Assembly (NCBI GenBank): GCA_901457705.2
Contig: LR590083.2
Location: 372,001 to 436,000 of the forward strand
Direction: 5' to 3'
Length of the DNA stretch: 64,000 nucleotides
Source: Beijerinckiaceae bacterium RH AL1
GTDB taxonomy: Bacteria > Pseudomonadota > Alphaproteobacteria > Rhizobiales > Beijerinckiaceae
Shown here: one piece after another, positions 26,701 through 34,257 of the stretch
How the letters are laid out: every line of letters begins with the position of its first letter
Position numbering within the stretch: position 1 is the first letter of the stretch
The notes under the pieces: generated by a model
The model's input: the letters and a program-made list of their open reading frames with translations, nothing else
Database searches by the model: none
Told to the model about the DNA's origin: nothing
Translations under genes and position numbers: made by a program

Positions 26701-28450
26701 CGATGTTCTTCGAGAGCGGATCGCGACGGCCGCCGCGCTGATCGTTTGTCGTCCTGCCAACATGAAGACCGTGAAGGCGCTCGTGGCGGATGACGTTGGG
26801 CTCTTTGCGGGCAAGCCGATCATCTACGACGCGGAGGCCTTATGCGCCCCGCGTGAAGTCGCGCGCACGGAGGAGCTTCGCAAGGAGGGCATCTCCTGGG
26901 TGCCCGCTATGGATTTGGCCGAAGAGCTGTCGTTGCCATCCGACGCGGACTGCGTGATCGCGGTGAATGAAGCCGAAGCACAGTCGTTCAGAAGCGCCGG
27001 CCACCTCAATGTCCATGTCGCGAGCACGGCACTCCCCCTGCAAGCCAGCATCGCAGACTTTCAGCATCGAAGCACGATCCTGTTCGTCGGTCGTCTCGAC
27101 CACGACAGCACCCCGAATGTGCAGTCCTTGAGATGGTTTGTGCGCGAAGCTTGGCCTCGCGTTTCGAGCACGCTGGGTTCCTCGGCTCGCTTGGTCATTG
27201 CGGGCACGCTCGGCGCGAAATGGCTCGAGACGATCGAGGACCTGTCGATCGATGTTTTGGGTCCCGTCGACGACCTATCGCCACTCTTCGAGCAGGCCAA
27301 GATATTCATAGCGCCCGCACGCTTCGCCGCCGGGATCCCTTTGAAGGTGCTCGAGACGGCTTCTCGAGGTGTGCCGGCTGTCATATCGCCGCTGCTGGCC
27401 AAGCAACTTGGCTGGGCAGCCGGCAAAGAATGCCTGGCGTCCGAGAGCGCTGATGGTTTCGCGGACGCCTGCATATCGCTCTTCCAGGACAAGCGCCTCT
27501 GGACGAACATTCGGCAGGAAGCCCTGGATTGCATTGCCGACGCTTACACCGAGGAGGCATTTCAGGCCCAGATCGCGCGCTCCCTTACCAGTGTCGGGGT
27601 TCGTGGACCGGCCCCGGCGGCCAAGCGCGAGCGGCCTTTGCCTCAGCCCGCGCTGAGCGAGATGCCGGTGCAGCGAGAAACCACCGTCGTCTACCTGGCA
27701 CGAGGTGCGGGGGACGACTACGAAGCGTCATTCGACAGATTTGTGGGATCGTACGCGCGGCACCCCGCGGGAATGGACCACAGGCTCGTCGTCCTGATGA
27801 AAGGCTTCAGGTCGGAGATCGATGCTGCACGGGAGCGTCGACGCTTCGAGTCGCTCGGTGCCCGCGTGCTGGACGTCGACGATGCCGGTCTCGACATCGG
27901 AGCCTACATCGCCGCGGCGAGGGAGATCGAAAGCGAGTATCTCTGCTTTCTCAACACTCATGCTGAGATACTCGCCGACAATTGGCTCTCGGCACTCTAC
28001 GAGCATGTTCGCCGCGACGACGTCGGCGTCGTGGGAGCAACAGGATCACTCGAGACCCTGGAATCGCCCGGCGTTCCACGTACGACTTTTCCCAACCCGC
28101 ACATCCGCTCGAACGCCTTTATGTTGAAGCGTTCGCTCTTCCTCGATCTCGCCGGAAGCTTGACCATTCGCGACAAGGTGGATGCGTATATCTTCGAGAG
28201 CGGCGCGGACAGCTTCACGCGGCGTATCGTCGGCAGGGGCCTGGAAACCCTTGTGGTTGGCAAGAACGGTCGCGCCTACCAGCCGTACGATTGGGTGAGA
28301 AGCGACACTTTCCGCCTCGGCGAGCAGTCCAATCTCCTCGTGGCCGACAATCAGACGCGGCGATATGCCGAAGGCGATCGCGAGGAGCGGGAGATGCTAT
28401 ACCGCTTTGCATGGGGAGATGTGGCCAGGATCACAGCTCTGACGCAGTGA
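23759..28450 (+). CDS. 1563-residue multi-module glycosyltransferase with WY-type repeats, RgpF-like, GT2 and GT4-like domains
   Basis: Residues 34-332 hold six repeats of about 36-60 residues with the pattern F-x-x-x-WY-x-x-x-(Y/N)-x-DV ... HY-x-x-(Y/H/C)-G-x-x-E-(G/H)-R. Residues 358-610 resemble the rhamnan-synthesis RgpF domain (VLFVTHSPDG, NVGFDFSAW, YLTNDSMFGP). Residues 645-857 are a complete GT2 domain (TIVIVMYNEAELS, FVNNDTY, and the ED-like EEADLCMRVRR). Residues 905-1270 look like a GT4-type GT-B domain (ILFVGRLDHDSTPN, AGIPLKVLETASRGVPAV). Residues 1307-1547 form a further GT-like module with NENVG-like LDIGAYIAA and CFLNTHAEI. One chain could therefore add several sugars in order, probably on the cytoplasmic face. 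The 5' part is less GC-rich than the rest. Confidence 0.88.
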   Translation: MVKLEKFFDWRGRSQKDTSRDALADQIEAWKKSFDARWYMNRYHDIKGSPEEALLHFVQYGLEEGRFPSKEEEFKKQWFGVFNPEWYRSHYDDVRAHNVDPWEHFVRHGYGEGRFPNGYAAALYSKFDGAWYQQAYPDVAQSSMLPWDHYVAYGIGEGRLPHPTIAHPALPDTSPEANSERESNDADGALKAADYNGPFNSAWYLARYPDVAAAGADAFAHYINYGRFEGRLPSPESDDESIWGVRFDAEWYKARNPDVEQSGSDPFNHFINCGILEGRAPNPYEEPREAWDKTRFDREWYLARNGDVAATGGDPLEHYLLYGIREHRKAHPHQRSIGAPVRQAEIDLIKDEPLRSKEAVLFVTHSPDGLIKPHVHTYLKSFDRAGVDIVLIVARDASFSDPADACISISKKVYVRENVGFDFSAWAHVFLLLEALRGKSVLYLTNDSMFGPLNHAGFEAMVERIRKSSADLIGLTENSERGRHLQSYFLAIKSRLLQSQAFGDYIDNIVSLRNKNEVVNEYETQISPTFEALGYRTEALFKSHSQINPTLFAWKELIRDGFPFVKVATIRERHAGVDKFGWRELLEGEGYDTSLIEHVLAGYARRTRRAGRTLSVEKFNFRQGALAELHTFLASNDRIRLPNAQHPKVTIVIVMYNEAELSLLCLRSMAAGHFRDVEVIIVDNFSTDDTYLLLKRVDGARIIRNIEDLYFLRAANQAAAKARGSMLLFVNNDTYLAANALRYGVETMESADDIGVVGGMLIHPSGRLQEAGAVIWSNGDCQGFRRGDDPSAAVYGYRRDVDYCSGAYMLVRRDVFEELGRFDQIYAPAYYEEADLCMRVRRHGFRIVYDPRVVVDHYEFASASSDDEPSVLMRRNRAIFIERHASALGRRHLPLGSDMMLARTSDRQRPVVLVIEDLLPFEAYGAGFPRTLKIVQALVRIGFAVQYYSVHQAQFDASQDRAKLPVDVEFIVGADRPPSVVDVLRERIATAAALIVCRPANMKTVKALVADDVGLFAGKPIIYDAEALCAPREVARTEELRKEGISWVPAMDLAEELSLPSDADCVIAVNEAEAQSFRSAGHLNVHVASTALPLQASIADFQHRSTILFVGRLDHDSTPNVQSLRWFVREAWPRVSSTLGSSARLVIAGTLGAKWLETIEDLSIDVLGPVDDLSPLFEQAKIFIAPARFAAGIPLKVLETASRGVPAVISPLLAKQLGWAAGKECLASESADGFADACISLFQDKRLWTNIRQEALDCIADAYTEEAFQAQIARSLTSVGVRGPAPAAKRERPLPQPALSEMPVQRETTVVYLARGAGDDYEASFDRFVGSYARHPAGMDHRLVVLMKGFRSEIDAARERRRFESLGARVLDVDDAGLDIGAYIAAAREIESEYLCFLNTHAEILADNWLSALYEHVRRDDVGVVGATGSLETLESPGVPRTTFPNPHIRSNAFMLKRSLFLDLAGSLTIRDKVDAYIFESGADSFTRRIVGRGLETLVVGKNGRAYQPYDWVRSDTFRLGEQSNLLVADNQTRRYAEGDREEREMLYRFAWGDVARITALTQ
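23858..24754 (+). repeat. six in-frame WY..YPDV..HY..YG..EGR protein repeats
   Basis: Six imperfect coding repeats occupy residues 34-332 of the giant glycosyltransferase. Each starts with a phenylalanine, a WY pair, then YPDV or a variant, and closes with G-x-x-EGR-x-P. Two more copies of the same unit occur in the frameshifted GT2 gene at 41697-43789. Seen directly in the translation; their function is unknown to me, but binding to a glycan or to partner proteins is possible. Confidence 0.85.
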
Positions 28451-28597
28451 GGCGCAGGACGCGAAGCGGCTCGGTCCGCGCCCTGTAGGGATTAGCCCAC
28501 CGGCCGGTCACTTGGATGGACCGGCAGGAGCCGAGGTTGGGACGCTTCTGCACGGCGCTCCTTCGTGATATCGACGCCATCCTCTGAGAGGTGCCTG

Positions 28598-29380
28598 ATG
28601 GATCCGCGTTCCATTTTCCCGACCTATTCTTCCAGCGCGCCCAGCAACCAGGCTACGCTCGACATCCTCCAGGGGCATTGGGTCAGCTCCTTCCCCCCGG
28701 AAATGGGCGTCGTTGCCGGGAACGTCGCGCACTTCGATCAGAGTGTCGATTCGCGTGTGCGCGACGTCGCGCTTCATTTCGATTTCAAGGACAAGTCGGT
28801 ATTGGAACTCGGCCCTTTGGAAGCGTATCAGACCAAGCATCTCTGCGACTTCGGCGCTCATCCGGTCATTGCTGTCGAGTCGAACGACATATCGTATTTG
28901 AAGTGTCTCATCGTCAAAGAAATGATGAGAATAAAGGCTGACATCGTGTTTGGAGATGCCTTGGAGTATTTGAAGGCGTGCCAGAGAAAATTCGATGTCA
29001 TATGGGCCTCTGGTATCCTCTACCATCAGACCGACCCGCTGGAATTCCTTCGCCTCCTCTGCAAGCTTTCCGATGCGTTTTTCGTATGGACGCAATATTG
29101 GACAGCGGAAAGTGCTGCAAAATTTTCCAACTTCGATCCCGCGCGAGACAAGACCTTCTCAAGCGACGGATTCGAAGCGATTTGCCACTATCGAAGCTAC
29201 GAGGTGTCGAGCAAGCCTATCAGCTTCTCTGGAGGTAACGAGGCCTTCGCGTATTGGATGGATGGCGGCGACATTCTCAACTACGTGCGATCGCAAGGCT
29301 TCTTGACGGGCCAGGAGCGGTTTGCGCCGGACGCGCCGTTTGGGCCTGCCATGTCGTTCTTCGCGCAACGGACTAAGTGA
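28598..29380 (+). CDS. class I SAM-dependent methyltransferase
   Basis: The 260-residue protein (ATG at 28598) has a Rossmann methyltransferase core: motif I variant VLELGPLEAYQTKHLC, acidic end of beta-2 VIAVESND, then VFGDALEYL, and FDVIWASGILYHQTDPLEFL as motif IV. The gene lies 147 bp after the giant glycosyltransferase, and its body is less GC-rich than neighbouring housekeeping genes, suggesting separate acquisition. In a glycan cluster it most likely methylates a sugar, possibly capping the chain, but the substrate is not shown by the sequence. It is convergent with the CDP-sugar operon. Confidence 0.82.
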   Translation: MDPRSIFPTYSSSAPSNQATLDILQGHWVSSFPPEMGVVAGNVAHFDQSVDSRVRDVALHFDFKDKSVLELGPLEAYQTKHLCDFGAHPVIAVESNDISYLKCLIVKEMMRIKADIVFGDALEYLKACQRKFDVIWASGILYHQTDPLEFLRLLCKLSDAFFVWTQYWTAESAAKFSNFDPARDKTFSSDGFEAICHYRSYEVSSKPISFSGGNEAFAYWMDGGDILNYVRSQGFLTGQERFAPDAPFGPAMSFFAQRTK

Positions 29381-29477
29381 GCGCCCCATGATTGACGCTC
29401 ATCGCTGAACCGCCCCGGAAAGCGGATAGAGCATCGGCCTTCCGAGATCAGATCGGCTTGTTGTCATGGCTCTCGCC

Positions 29478-30383
29478 TTAGCTTTGCTGCGCAAGCCACC
29501 ACGCGTAAGTCTCCGCCAGACCTTTTTCGAGAGACGTCTCGGGTCGAAACTTGAGGATGTCGCGCAAGACGCTGACATCGGCCTCGACACGAGCCGGATC
29601 GGTGGCTGGCGTCGGCCGTATTCCGAAGCGCACGAGTTCGGGACGGCCGGACGCTGCGGCCAATGCCTCGACGAGCTCCCGCACCGGGACTGCTCGACCG
29701 GAGCCGATATTGAACGGGCCGTGCCAGTCGGACGCGAGCGCGCACAAGAAAGCCCCGGCGACATCGTCGACGTGCAGAAAGTCGCGGGCCTGTCGTCCCT
29801 CGGTGGTTTCCACGACCTCGCCGCAGACGAGAGCCCGCGCAACGTCGGAGACCAAACGGCCGGGTGGCTCGGCGGGCCCGTACAGCCAGAAGATCCGCCC
29901 CCATGCGACAGGGACGCCGGCTGTCTCGCCGGCGGCGCAGACCATGCGCCGGGTCGCGTCCTTGGCGATCCCGTAGAGGGTGTGCGGCGCGGTCTCGTCG
30001 CTCTCGCGCAGCGGCGATGATCCCGTCCACGCGTATTCTGCCCCCGTGCCGGCCATGACCGCGCGACTGCCGCCGTGGCTCCGGAACGCCTGGAACAGGG
30101 AAAGCGTCGCGGCAGACCACTGCAGGTTGGCTGTATCGGTCCAGAACCGGCCGGGCGTCGCGGTCCAGGCCAGATGCAGGAGGTGCGTCGGTCGCACGCT
30201 CGCCATCAGCGATTCCGGCGCGCCAGGCGCGAGCAGATCAACGGCGTGATGGGGAAATCTCTCAGGCCAGTCGGCAGGCCGCGTCCGGCTCACGCCTTCG
30301 ACACCGCTGGCGCCATCTGCTGCGAGGCGCGCGATTACGCTTCGTCCGATGAACCCCGTCGCCCCGGTGACGAGCAGCCTCAA
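29478..30383 (-). CDS. NAD-dependent epimerase/dehydratase-family 4-ketoreductase of the CDP-sugar operon
   Basis: The 301-residue product starts with TTG at 30383, overlapping the epimerase stop as TTGA, and begins RLLVTGATGFIG. The catalytic YGIAK motif and GRIFWLYGP strand identify an extended SDR. As the last gene of a five-gene coupled operon (cytidylyltransferase, 4,6-dehydratase, C-methyltransferase, 3,5-epimerase, this enzyme) it is best explained as the final 4-ketoreductase making a CDP-linked branched 6-deoxysugar. The role is analogous to NovS in noviose synthesis. Longer upstream frames start inside the neighbour and are rejected. Confidence 0.82.
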   Translation of the reverse strand: MRLLVTGATGFIGRSVIARLAADGASGVEGVSRTRPADWPERFPHHAVDLLAPGAPESLMASVRPTHLLHLAWTATPGRFWTDTANLQWSAATLSLFQAFRSHGGSRAVMAGTGAEYAWTGSSPLRESDETAPHTLYGIAKDATRRMVCAAGETAGVPVAWGRIFWLYGPAEPPGRLVSDVARALVCGEVVETTEGRQARDFLHVDDVAGAFLCALASDWHGPFNIGSGRAVPVRELVEALAAASGRPELVRFGIRPTPATDPARVEADVSVLRDILKFRPETSLEKGLAETYAWWLAQQS

Positions 30384-30910
30384 GGCGCCCAATCCGGGTA
30401 GGTTGCATCGCGCTCCGAGAGGTGCTGGGCAGGGAGCGGCCAAGTGATGCCGAAGGCCGGATCGTTCCAGCGCACGCCAGCGCCGTGACCCGCTCGAAAG
30501 GCCGGCGTGATCTGGTAGAGCACGTCGGAGTCGTCCTCGAGCGTCTGGAAACCGTGCGCCAGCCCCGGTGCCAGATAGAGACCGAGACCGTTCTCGGCGC
30601 TCAGCGTTTCGCCGACCCATCGACCCCGCGTCGGGGAGTCAGGTCGGAGATCGACGGCGACGTCGAAGATCGACCCGCGAACACATCTTACGAACTTCGC
30701 TTCGGCATGAGGCGCGGCTTGGTAGTGCATCCCGCGGAGCGTGCCGGCGGCGGTATTACGCGACAGGCTCGACTGCTCGAAATGCGCGGGCAGGCCATGG
30801 GCCGCGAACTCGTCGCTGCAAAACGTGCGGGCGAAAAAGCCGCGCTCGTCGATATGCGGCGAAAGTCCGACGCGCCAGACGCCGGCGATGTCCGTTTCCT
30901 CGAAGGTCAT
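30380..30910 (-). CDS. RmlC-like nucleotide-sugar 3,5-epimerase (dTDP-4-dehydrorhamnose epimerase family)
   Basis: The 176-residue cupin protein matches the RmlC family: GTLRGMHYQ with the catalytic His62, then FDVAVDLR, GLYLAPGLAHGFQTLEDDSDVLYQIT with the tyrosine acid, and the closing WNDPAFGITWP. It should epimerise C3 and/or C5 of a 4-keto-6-deoxysugar nucleotide. In this operon the substrate is predicted to be CDP- rather than dTDP-linked because the genes upstream encode RfbF and RfbG and no rmlA/rmlB is present. It overlaps the C-methyltransferase gene by 4 bp at its start and the ketoreductase gene at its end. Confidence 0.88.
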   Translation of the reverse strand: MTFEETDIAGVWRVGLSPHIDERGFFARTFCSDEFAAHGLPAHFEQSSLSRNTAAGTLRGMHYQAAPHAEAKFVRCVRGSIFDVAVDLRPDSPTRGRWVGETLSAENGLGLYLAPGLAHGFQTLEDDSDVLYQITPAFRAGHGAGVRWNDPAFGITWPLPAQHLSERDATYPDWAP

Positions 30911-32145
30911 TCGTGGATCTGCAAGTAGGGGATCGGCGTCACGAACTTTCCGCCCCAGCTCCGCACCTCGGCCATCTGATCCACGATCTCGTCCTTTAGA
31001 TTCCAAGGCAAGATCAAGACGTAGTCCGGGCGACGTTCGATCAGCGCCGATGGATCGTGGATCGGCACGCGCACGCCGGGAAGCAGCTTGCCGATCTTGT
31101 AAGGGCTGCGATCGACCGTAAACTCCAGAAGATCGCTCCTGACACCGCAATAGTTGAGCAGCGTGTTGCCTTTTGCCGGCGCACCGTAGCCGACGACCGA
31201 CTTTCCGGCTCGCTTCGCCGCGATCAGGAAATCGAGAAGATCGTACTTGATCGTCGTCACGTTGTCGGAAAAGCGGCGGTACGTGTCGATGTCGCCGAGG
31301 CCGGCCGAGGCTTCGCGCTCGAGCATAGCGGCGACGCGCGGGGTGTCGGGCCGACGAGCGCATCCGTCATGGCAGACGAAAAGCCGGAGTGAACCGCCGT
31401 GGGTCGACAGCTCCGCCACGTCGTAGACGCGCATCCCGTGGGCAGCGAAAATCTTGCGTGCGATCGTGAAGGACAGATAGCTGAAGTGCTCGTGATAGAT
31501 CGTGTCGAACTGGTGGTTCTCGATCTGGCTCAACAGGTGAGGGAACTCGATGTTCGCAACGCCATCGGGCTTCAGGATGATCGGGTAGCCTGAGACAAAA
31601 TCGTTGATGTCGGGGACATGCGCCAGCACGTTGTTGGCGGCCATGACGTCCGCGAGAACGCCGCGATCGCGTAGCCGCGTCGCCGTCTCCTTGCCGAAGA
31701 ACGCCACTTCGCTCGGTATGCCGCGTTTCTCCAGCGCGACTTTCGCTGTGTTGGTAGTCGGCTCGACGCCGAGGACCTGCACGCCTGCCTGCTTGAAGTA
31801 TTGCAACAGGTAGCCGTCATTGGACGCGAGCTCGACCACCATCGAAGCAGAGCCGAGCGACTCGCGCGCGATCGTCTCCTTCGCGTACGTCTCGGCATGA
31901 CGCAGCCACGACTCCGAGTAGGAGGAGAAATAGGCGTAGTCGTTCGGGAAGAGGTTCTCCGCCTTCTCGAAGTCGATCAGCTGCACGAGGAAACACGACT
32001 CGCAGACGAAGGCGTGCAGCGGATAGAAGGGCTCCATCGACTGCGCTTCGGAGGCCGGCACGAAACTGTTCGAGATCGGCGACATTCCGAGATCGGCGAA
32101 GGTGATGCCGAGAGGGGCACCGCAGAAGCGGCAACTGCGGCTCAT
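30907..32145 (-). CDS. nucleotide-sugar C-methyltransferase (TylCIII/NovU type)
   Basis: The 412-residue product (ATG at 32145) has the three-part layout of sugar C-methyltransferases. An N-terminal zinc-binding segment has cysteines in CRFCG and CESC. A SAM-binding domain has VVELASNDGYLLQYFKQAG and LGVEPT. A C-terminal catalytic domain contains ARKIFAAHGMRVYDV, LSTHGGSLRLF and VGYGAPAKGNTLLNY. These enzymes methylate C3 or C5 of 4-keto-6-deoxysugar nucleotides. Start and stop overlap the rfbG and rmlC-like genes by 4 bp each. The product would be a branched-chain sugar, uncommon in proteobacterial glycans. Confidence 0.9.
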   Translation of the reverse strand: MSRSCRFCGAPLGITFADLGMSPISNSFVPASEAQSMEPFYPLHAFVCESCFLVQLIDFEKAENLFPNDYAYFSSYSESWLRHAETYAKETIARESLGSASMVVELASNDGYLLQYFKQAGVQVLGVEPTTNTAKVALEKRGIPSEVAFFGKETATRLRDRGVLADVMAANNVLAHVPDINDFVSGYPIILKPDGVANIEFPHLLSQIENHQFDTIYHEHFSYLSFTIARKIFAAHGMRVYDVAELSTHGGSLRLFVCHDGCARRPDTPRVAAMLEREASAGLGDIDTYRRFSDNVTTIKYDLLDFLIAAKRAGKSVVGYGAPAKGNTLLNYCGVRSDLLEFTVDRSPYKIGKLLPGVRVPIHDPSALIERRPDYVLILPWNLKDEIVDQMAEVRSWGGKFVTPIPYLQIHE

Positions 32146-33224
32146 GCGGACCCTCCCAAGGTCTCGGCTCGCTTTTCGTATCGCTCGATCTGGTCCAGCG
32201 TGACCTCCAATGCAGGCTTTCCTTGGTCGACCTTCTGGTACCAGTCCACGGTCCAGGCCAGCGCCTCGGCCACGTCGAGGCGGGGGCGCCATCCGAGCCG
32301 GACGCGTGCCTTCGTCGCGTCGACGCGCAAGAGCATGGCCTCCTTCGGCCAAACGGACTCGTCACGACGCCACGTAGCGCCGCCGCCCCACAGAGAGACG
32401 GTCTTGTCGACGACGCGGCCGACGGTCCAGGCATCGTCGTCGGACGGCCCGAAATTCCAACCTTCCGCGACCTCGTTGCCGCGCTTGTAAAGCTGCTGCG
32501 CGAGGATGAGATAGCCCGAGATCGGCTCGAGCACGTGCTGCCAGGGACGCGTCGCAAGAGGGTTGCGGATGACGACAGGCTGGCCGCTCTGGAAGGCGCG
32601 AACGCAATCGGGGATCAGGCGGTCGCGAGACCAGTCGCCGCCACCGATGACGTTGCCCGCGCGACCCGAGGCGAGGCGAGCCCCTGCCGGATCCTTGAAG
32701 AAACTGCGCCGATACGAGCTGGTAACGAGCTCCGCGCAGCCCTTGCTGGCGCTGTAGGGATCCGAACCGCCCATGGGCTCGGTCTCGCGATAAGCCCAAA
32801 CGTGCTCCACGTTCTCGTAGCACTTGTCGCTGGTGACGTTCACGACGGCCTTCACCGACGTAGACGCGCGCGCCGCATCCAGCACCTGGATCAGTCCCAT
32901 CACATTGACGTCGAACGTCTCGGCCGGCGCCTCGAACGATGGGTGGACGAGCGCCTGCGCCGCCATGTGGATGACAATGTCGGGCTGCGCTCGTTCGAAC
33001 GCCTGTCTCACGCGTCGTGCATCGCGGATGTCGCCGATGGACTCCCCGTCAGCGGGCCGTCCCACCGCCGGCCAGAACGCCGGCTCCGTCGTCGGCTCCA
33101 AGGCGAGGCCGGAAACATGCGCGCCGAGCCGCTGTAGCCAGAGCGCACACCAGGTTCCCTTGAAACCGGTGTGGCCCGTCAAGAGCACGCGCTTTCCGGA
33201 CCAGAAGTCGGGGAGGGGAGTCAC
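32142..33224 (-). CDS. rfbG: CDP-glucose 4,6-dehydratase
   Basis: The enzyme converts CDP-glucose to CDP-4-keto-6-deoxyglucose with bound NAD. The GTG at 33224, overlapping the rfbF stop as GTGA, gives 360 residues, the usual RfbG length; an upstream TTG at 33257 is less likely. Motifs are RVLLTGHTGFKGTWCALWL for NAD binding, NVTSDKCYEN, and the catalytic YSASK within GGSDPYSASKGCAELV. The C-terminal WGGGATWRRDE and EAMLLRVDATKAR segments are also typical of RfbG. It is the second gene of the five-gene CDP-sugar operon. Confidence 0.93.
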   Translation of the reverse strand: MTPLPDFWSGKRVLLTGHTGFKGTWCALWLQRLGAHVSGLALEPTTEPAFWPAVGRPADGESIGDIRDARRVRQAFERAQPDIVIHMAAQALVHPSFEAPAETFDVNVMGLIQVLDAARASTSVKAVVNVTSDKCYENVEHVWAYRETEPMGGSDPYSASKGCAELVTSSYRRSFFKDPAGARLASGRAGNVIGGGDWSRDRLIPDCVRAFQSGQPVVIRNPLATRPWQHVLEPISGYLILAQQLYKRGNEVAEGWNFGPSDDDAWTVGRVVDKTVSLWGGGATWRRDESVWPKEAMLLRVDATKARVRLGWRPRLDVAEALAWTVDWYQKVDQGKPALEVTLDQIERYEKRAETLGGSA

Positions 33225-33991
33225 CAAACCTTCCACTTGGCGCGTCCGCTTGTCCAAAGGTCTTCAAGGAACCGCTTGTCGCGCAGCGTGTCCATCGGCT
33301 GCCAGAATCCCTCGTGGCGATAGGCAACGAGCTGATCGTCCTGTGCCAAAGTTTCCAACGGGGCTTGCTCCCAGACGGTGTCGTCCCCGGCGATCCGGTC
33401 CAAGACCTTGGGCGAGAGGACGAAGAAGCCGCCGTTGATCCAGCTGCCATCGCCTTCCGGCTTTTCTATGAATCCGCTGACGCGATCACCGTCGAGCGCA
33501 AGCGCTCCGAAGCGGCCGGGCGGCCGCACCGCGGTCACCGTGGCTTCGCGCTTATGCGCCGCGTGGAACGCCAGCAGCGCACCGATATCGATGTCGGCGA
33601 CGCCATCGCCGTAGGTCATGCAAAACGCCTTGTCGTCGCCGATATGCTGGCGGACGCGCTTCAGGCGGCCGCCGGTCATCGTCTCGGCGCCGGTATCGAC
33701 AAGCGTCACACGCCAGTTTTCTGCGCGCGTATCGTGCACGTCGATCGCTTTCGATCGGATATCAATCGTCACATCGGACCGGTGCAGCGAGTAATTCGCG
33801 AAGTATTCCGTGATCTGATAACCCTTGAACCCGCAGCAAATGACGAAGTCGTCAATGCCATAGTGCGAGTATATTTTCATGATGTGCCAAAGGATAGGAC
33901 GACCGCCTATCTCGACCATCGGCTTCGGCCGTGACGCCGTTTCTTCGGAAAGACGCGTGCCGAGGCCGCCTGCAAGTATCACGAGCTTCAC
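33221..33991 (-). CDS. rfbF: glucose-1-phosphate cytidylyltransferase
   Basis: The 256-residue enzyme makes CDP-glucose from CTP and glucose-1-phosphate. Its N-terminus LVILAGGLGTRLSEET and RPKPMVEIGGRPILWHIM is the sugar nucleotidyltransferase signature. CYTIDYLYL-type features follow: FVICCGFKGYQITEYF, the FCMTYGDGVADIDI aspartate motif and GFIEKPEGDGSWINGGFFV. Length and motifs match RfbF. It is the first gene of the CDP-sugar operon; the 266 bp upstream of it, between it and the rmd gene, contain no gene and should carry the operon promoter. Confidence 0.94.
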   Translation of the reverse strand: MKLVILAGGLGTRLSEETASRPKPMVEIGGRPILWHIMKIYSHYGIDDFVICCGFKGYQITEYFANYSLHRSDVTIDIRSKAIDVHDTRAENWRVTLVDTGAETMTGGRLKRVRQHIGDDKAFCMTYGDGVADIDIGALLAFHAAHKREATVTAVRPPGRFGALALDGDRVSGFIEKPEGDGSWINGGFFVLSPKVLDRIAGDDTVWEQAPLETLAQDDQLVAYRHEGFWQPMDTLRDKRFLEDLWTSGRAKWKVW

Positions 33992-34257
33992 AGGACACCA
34001 TCGCTAGTGATCATCGATTCCCGCCTTCGTGGGCGTCGGAGGAGGATGGCGGCATCGTCACCGCCGGCACCAGTGGGAAGGTCGGCATACTGGACCGCGC
34101 GGGAGCAATCCGAGGCGCTCATTCGCAAATGACATGCCCATTTCCCGTGGAAGGGAACGGCCTCGAGCGCAAGGAAGCTTGAGGCCATCGCCGCTATTTC
34201 CAGCCAACACAGTGCCGAGTCAACCGTGGCTTCGGCTAAGGGATTCCGGAGGTGGAA

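Noticed and set aside
30380-31363. Long upstream extension of the RmlC-like frame
   Set aside because: The extra residues overlap the C-methyltransferase gene in another frame and are Arg-rich shadow; the family starts at 30910.
33992-34257. Small frames between rfbF and rmd
   Set aside because: No conserved motif, no ribosome binding site and no coding pattern; treated as promoter-containing spacer.
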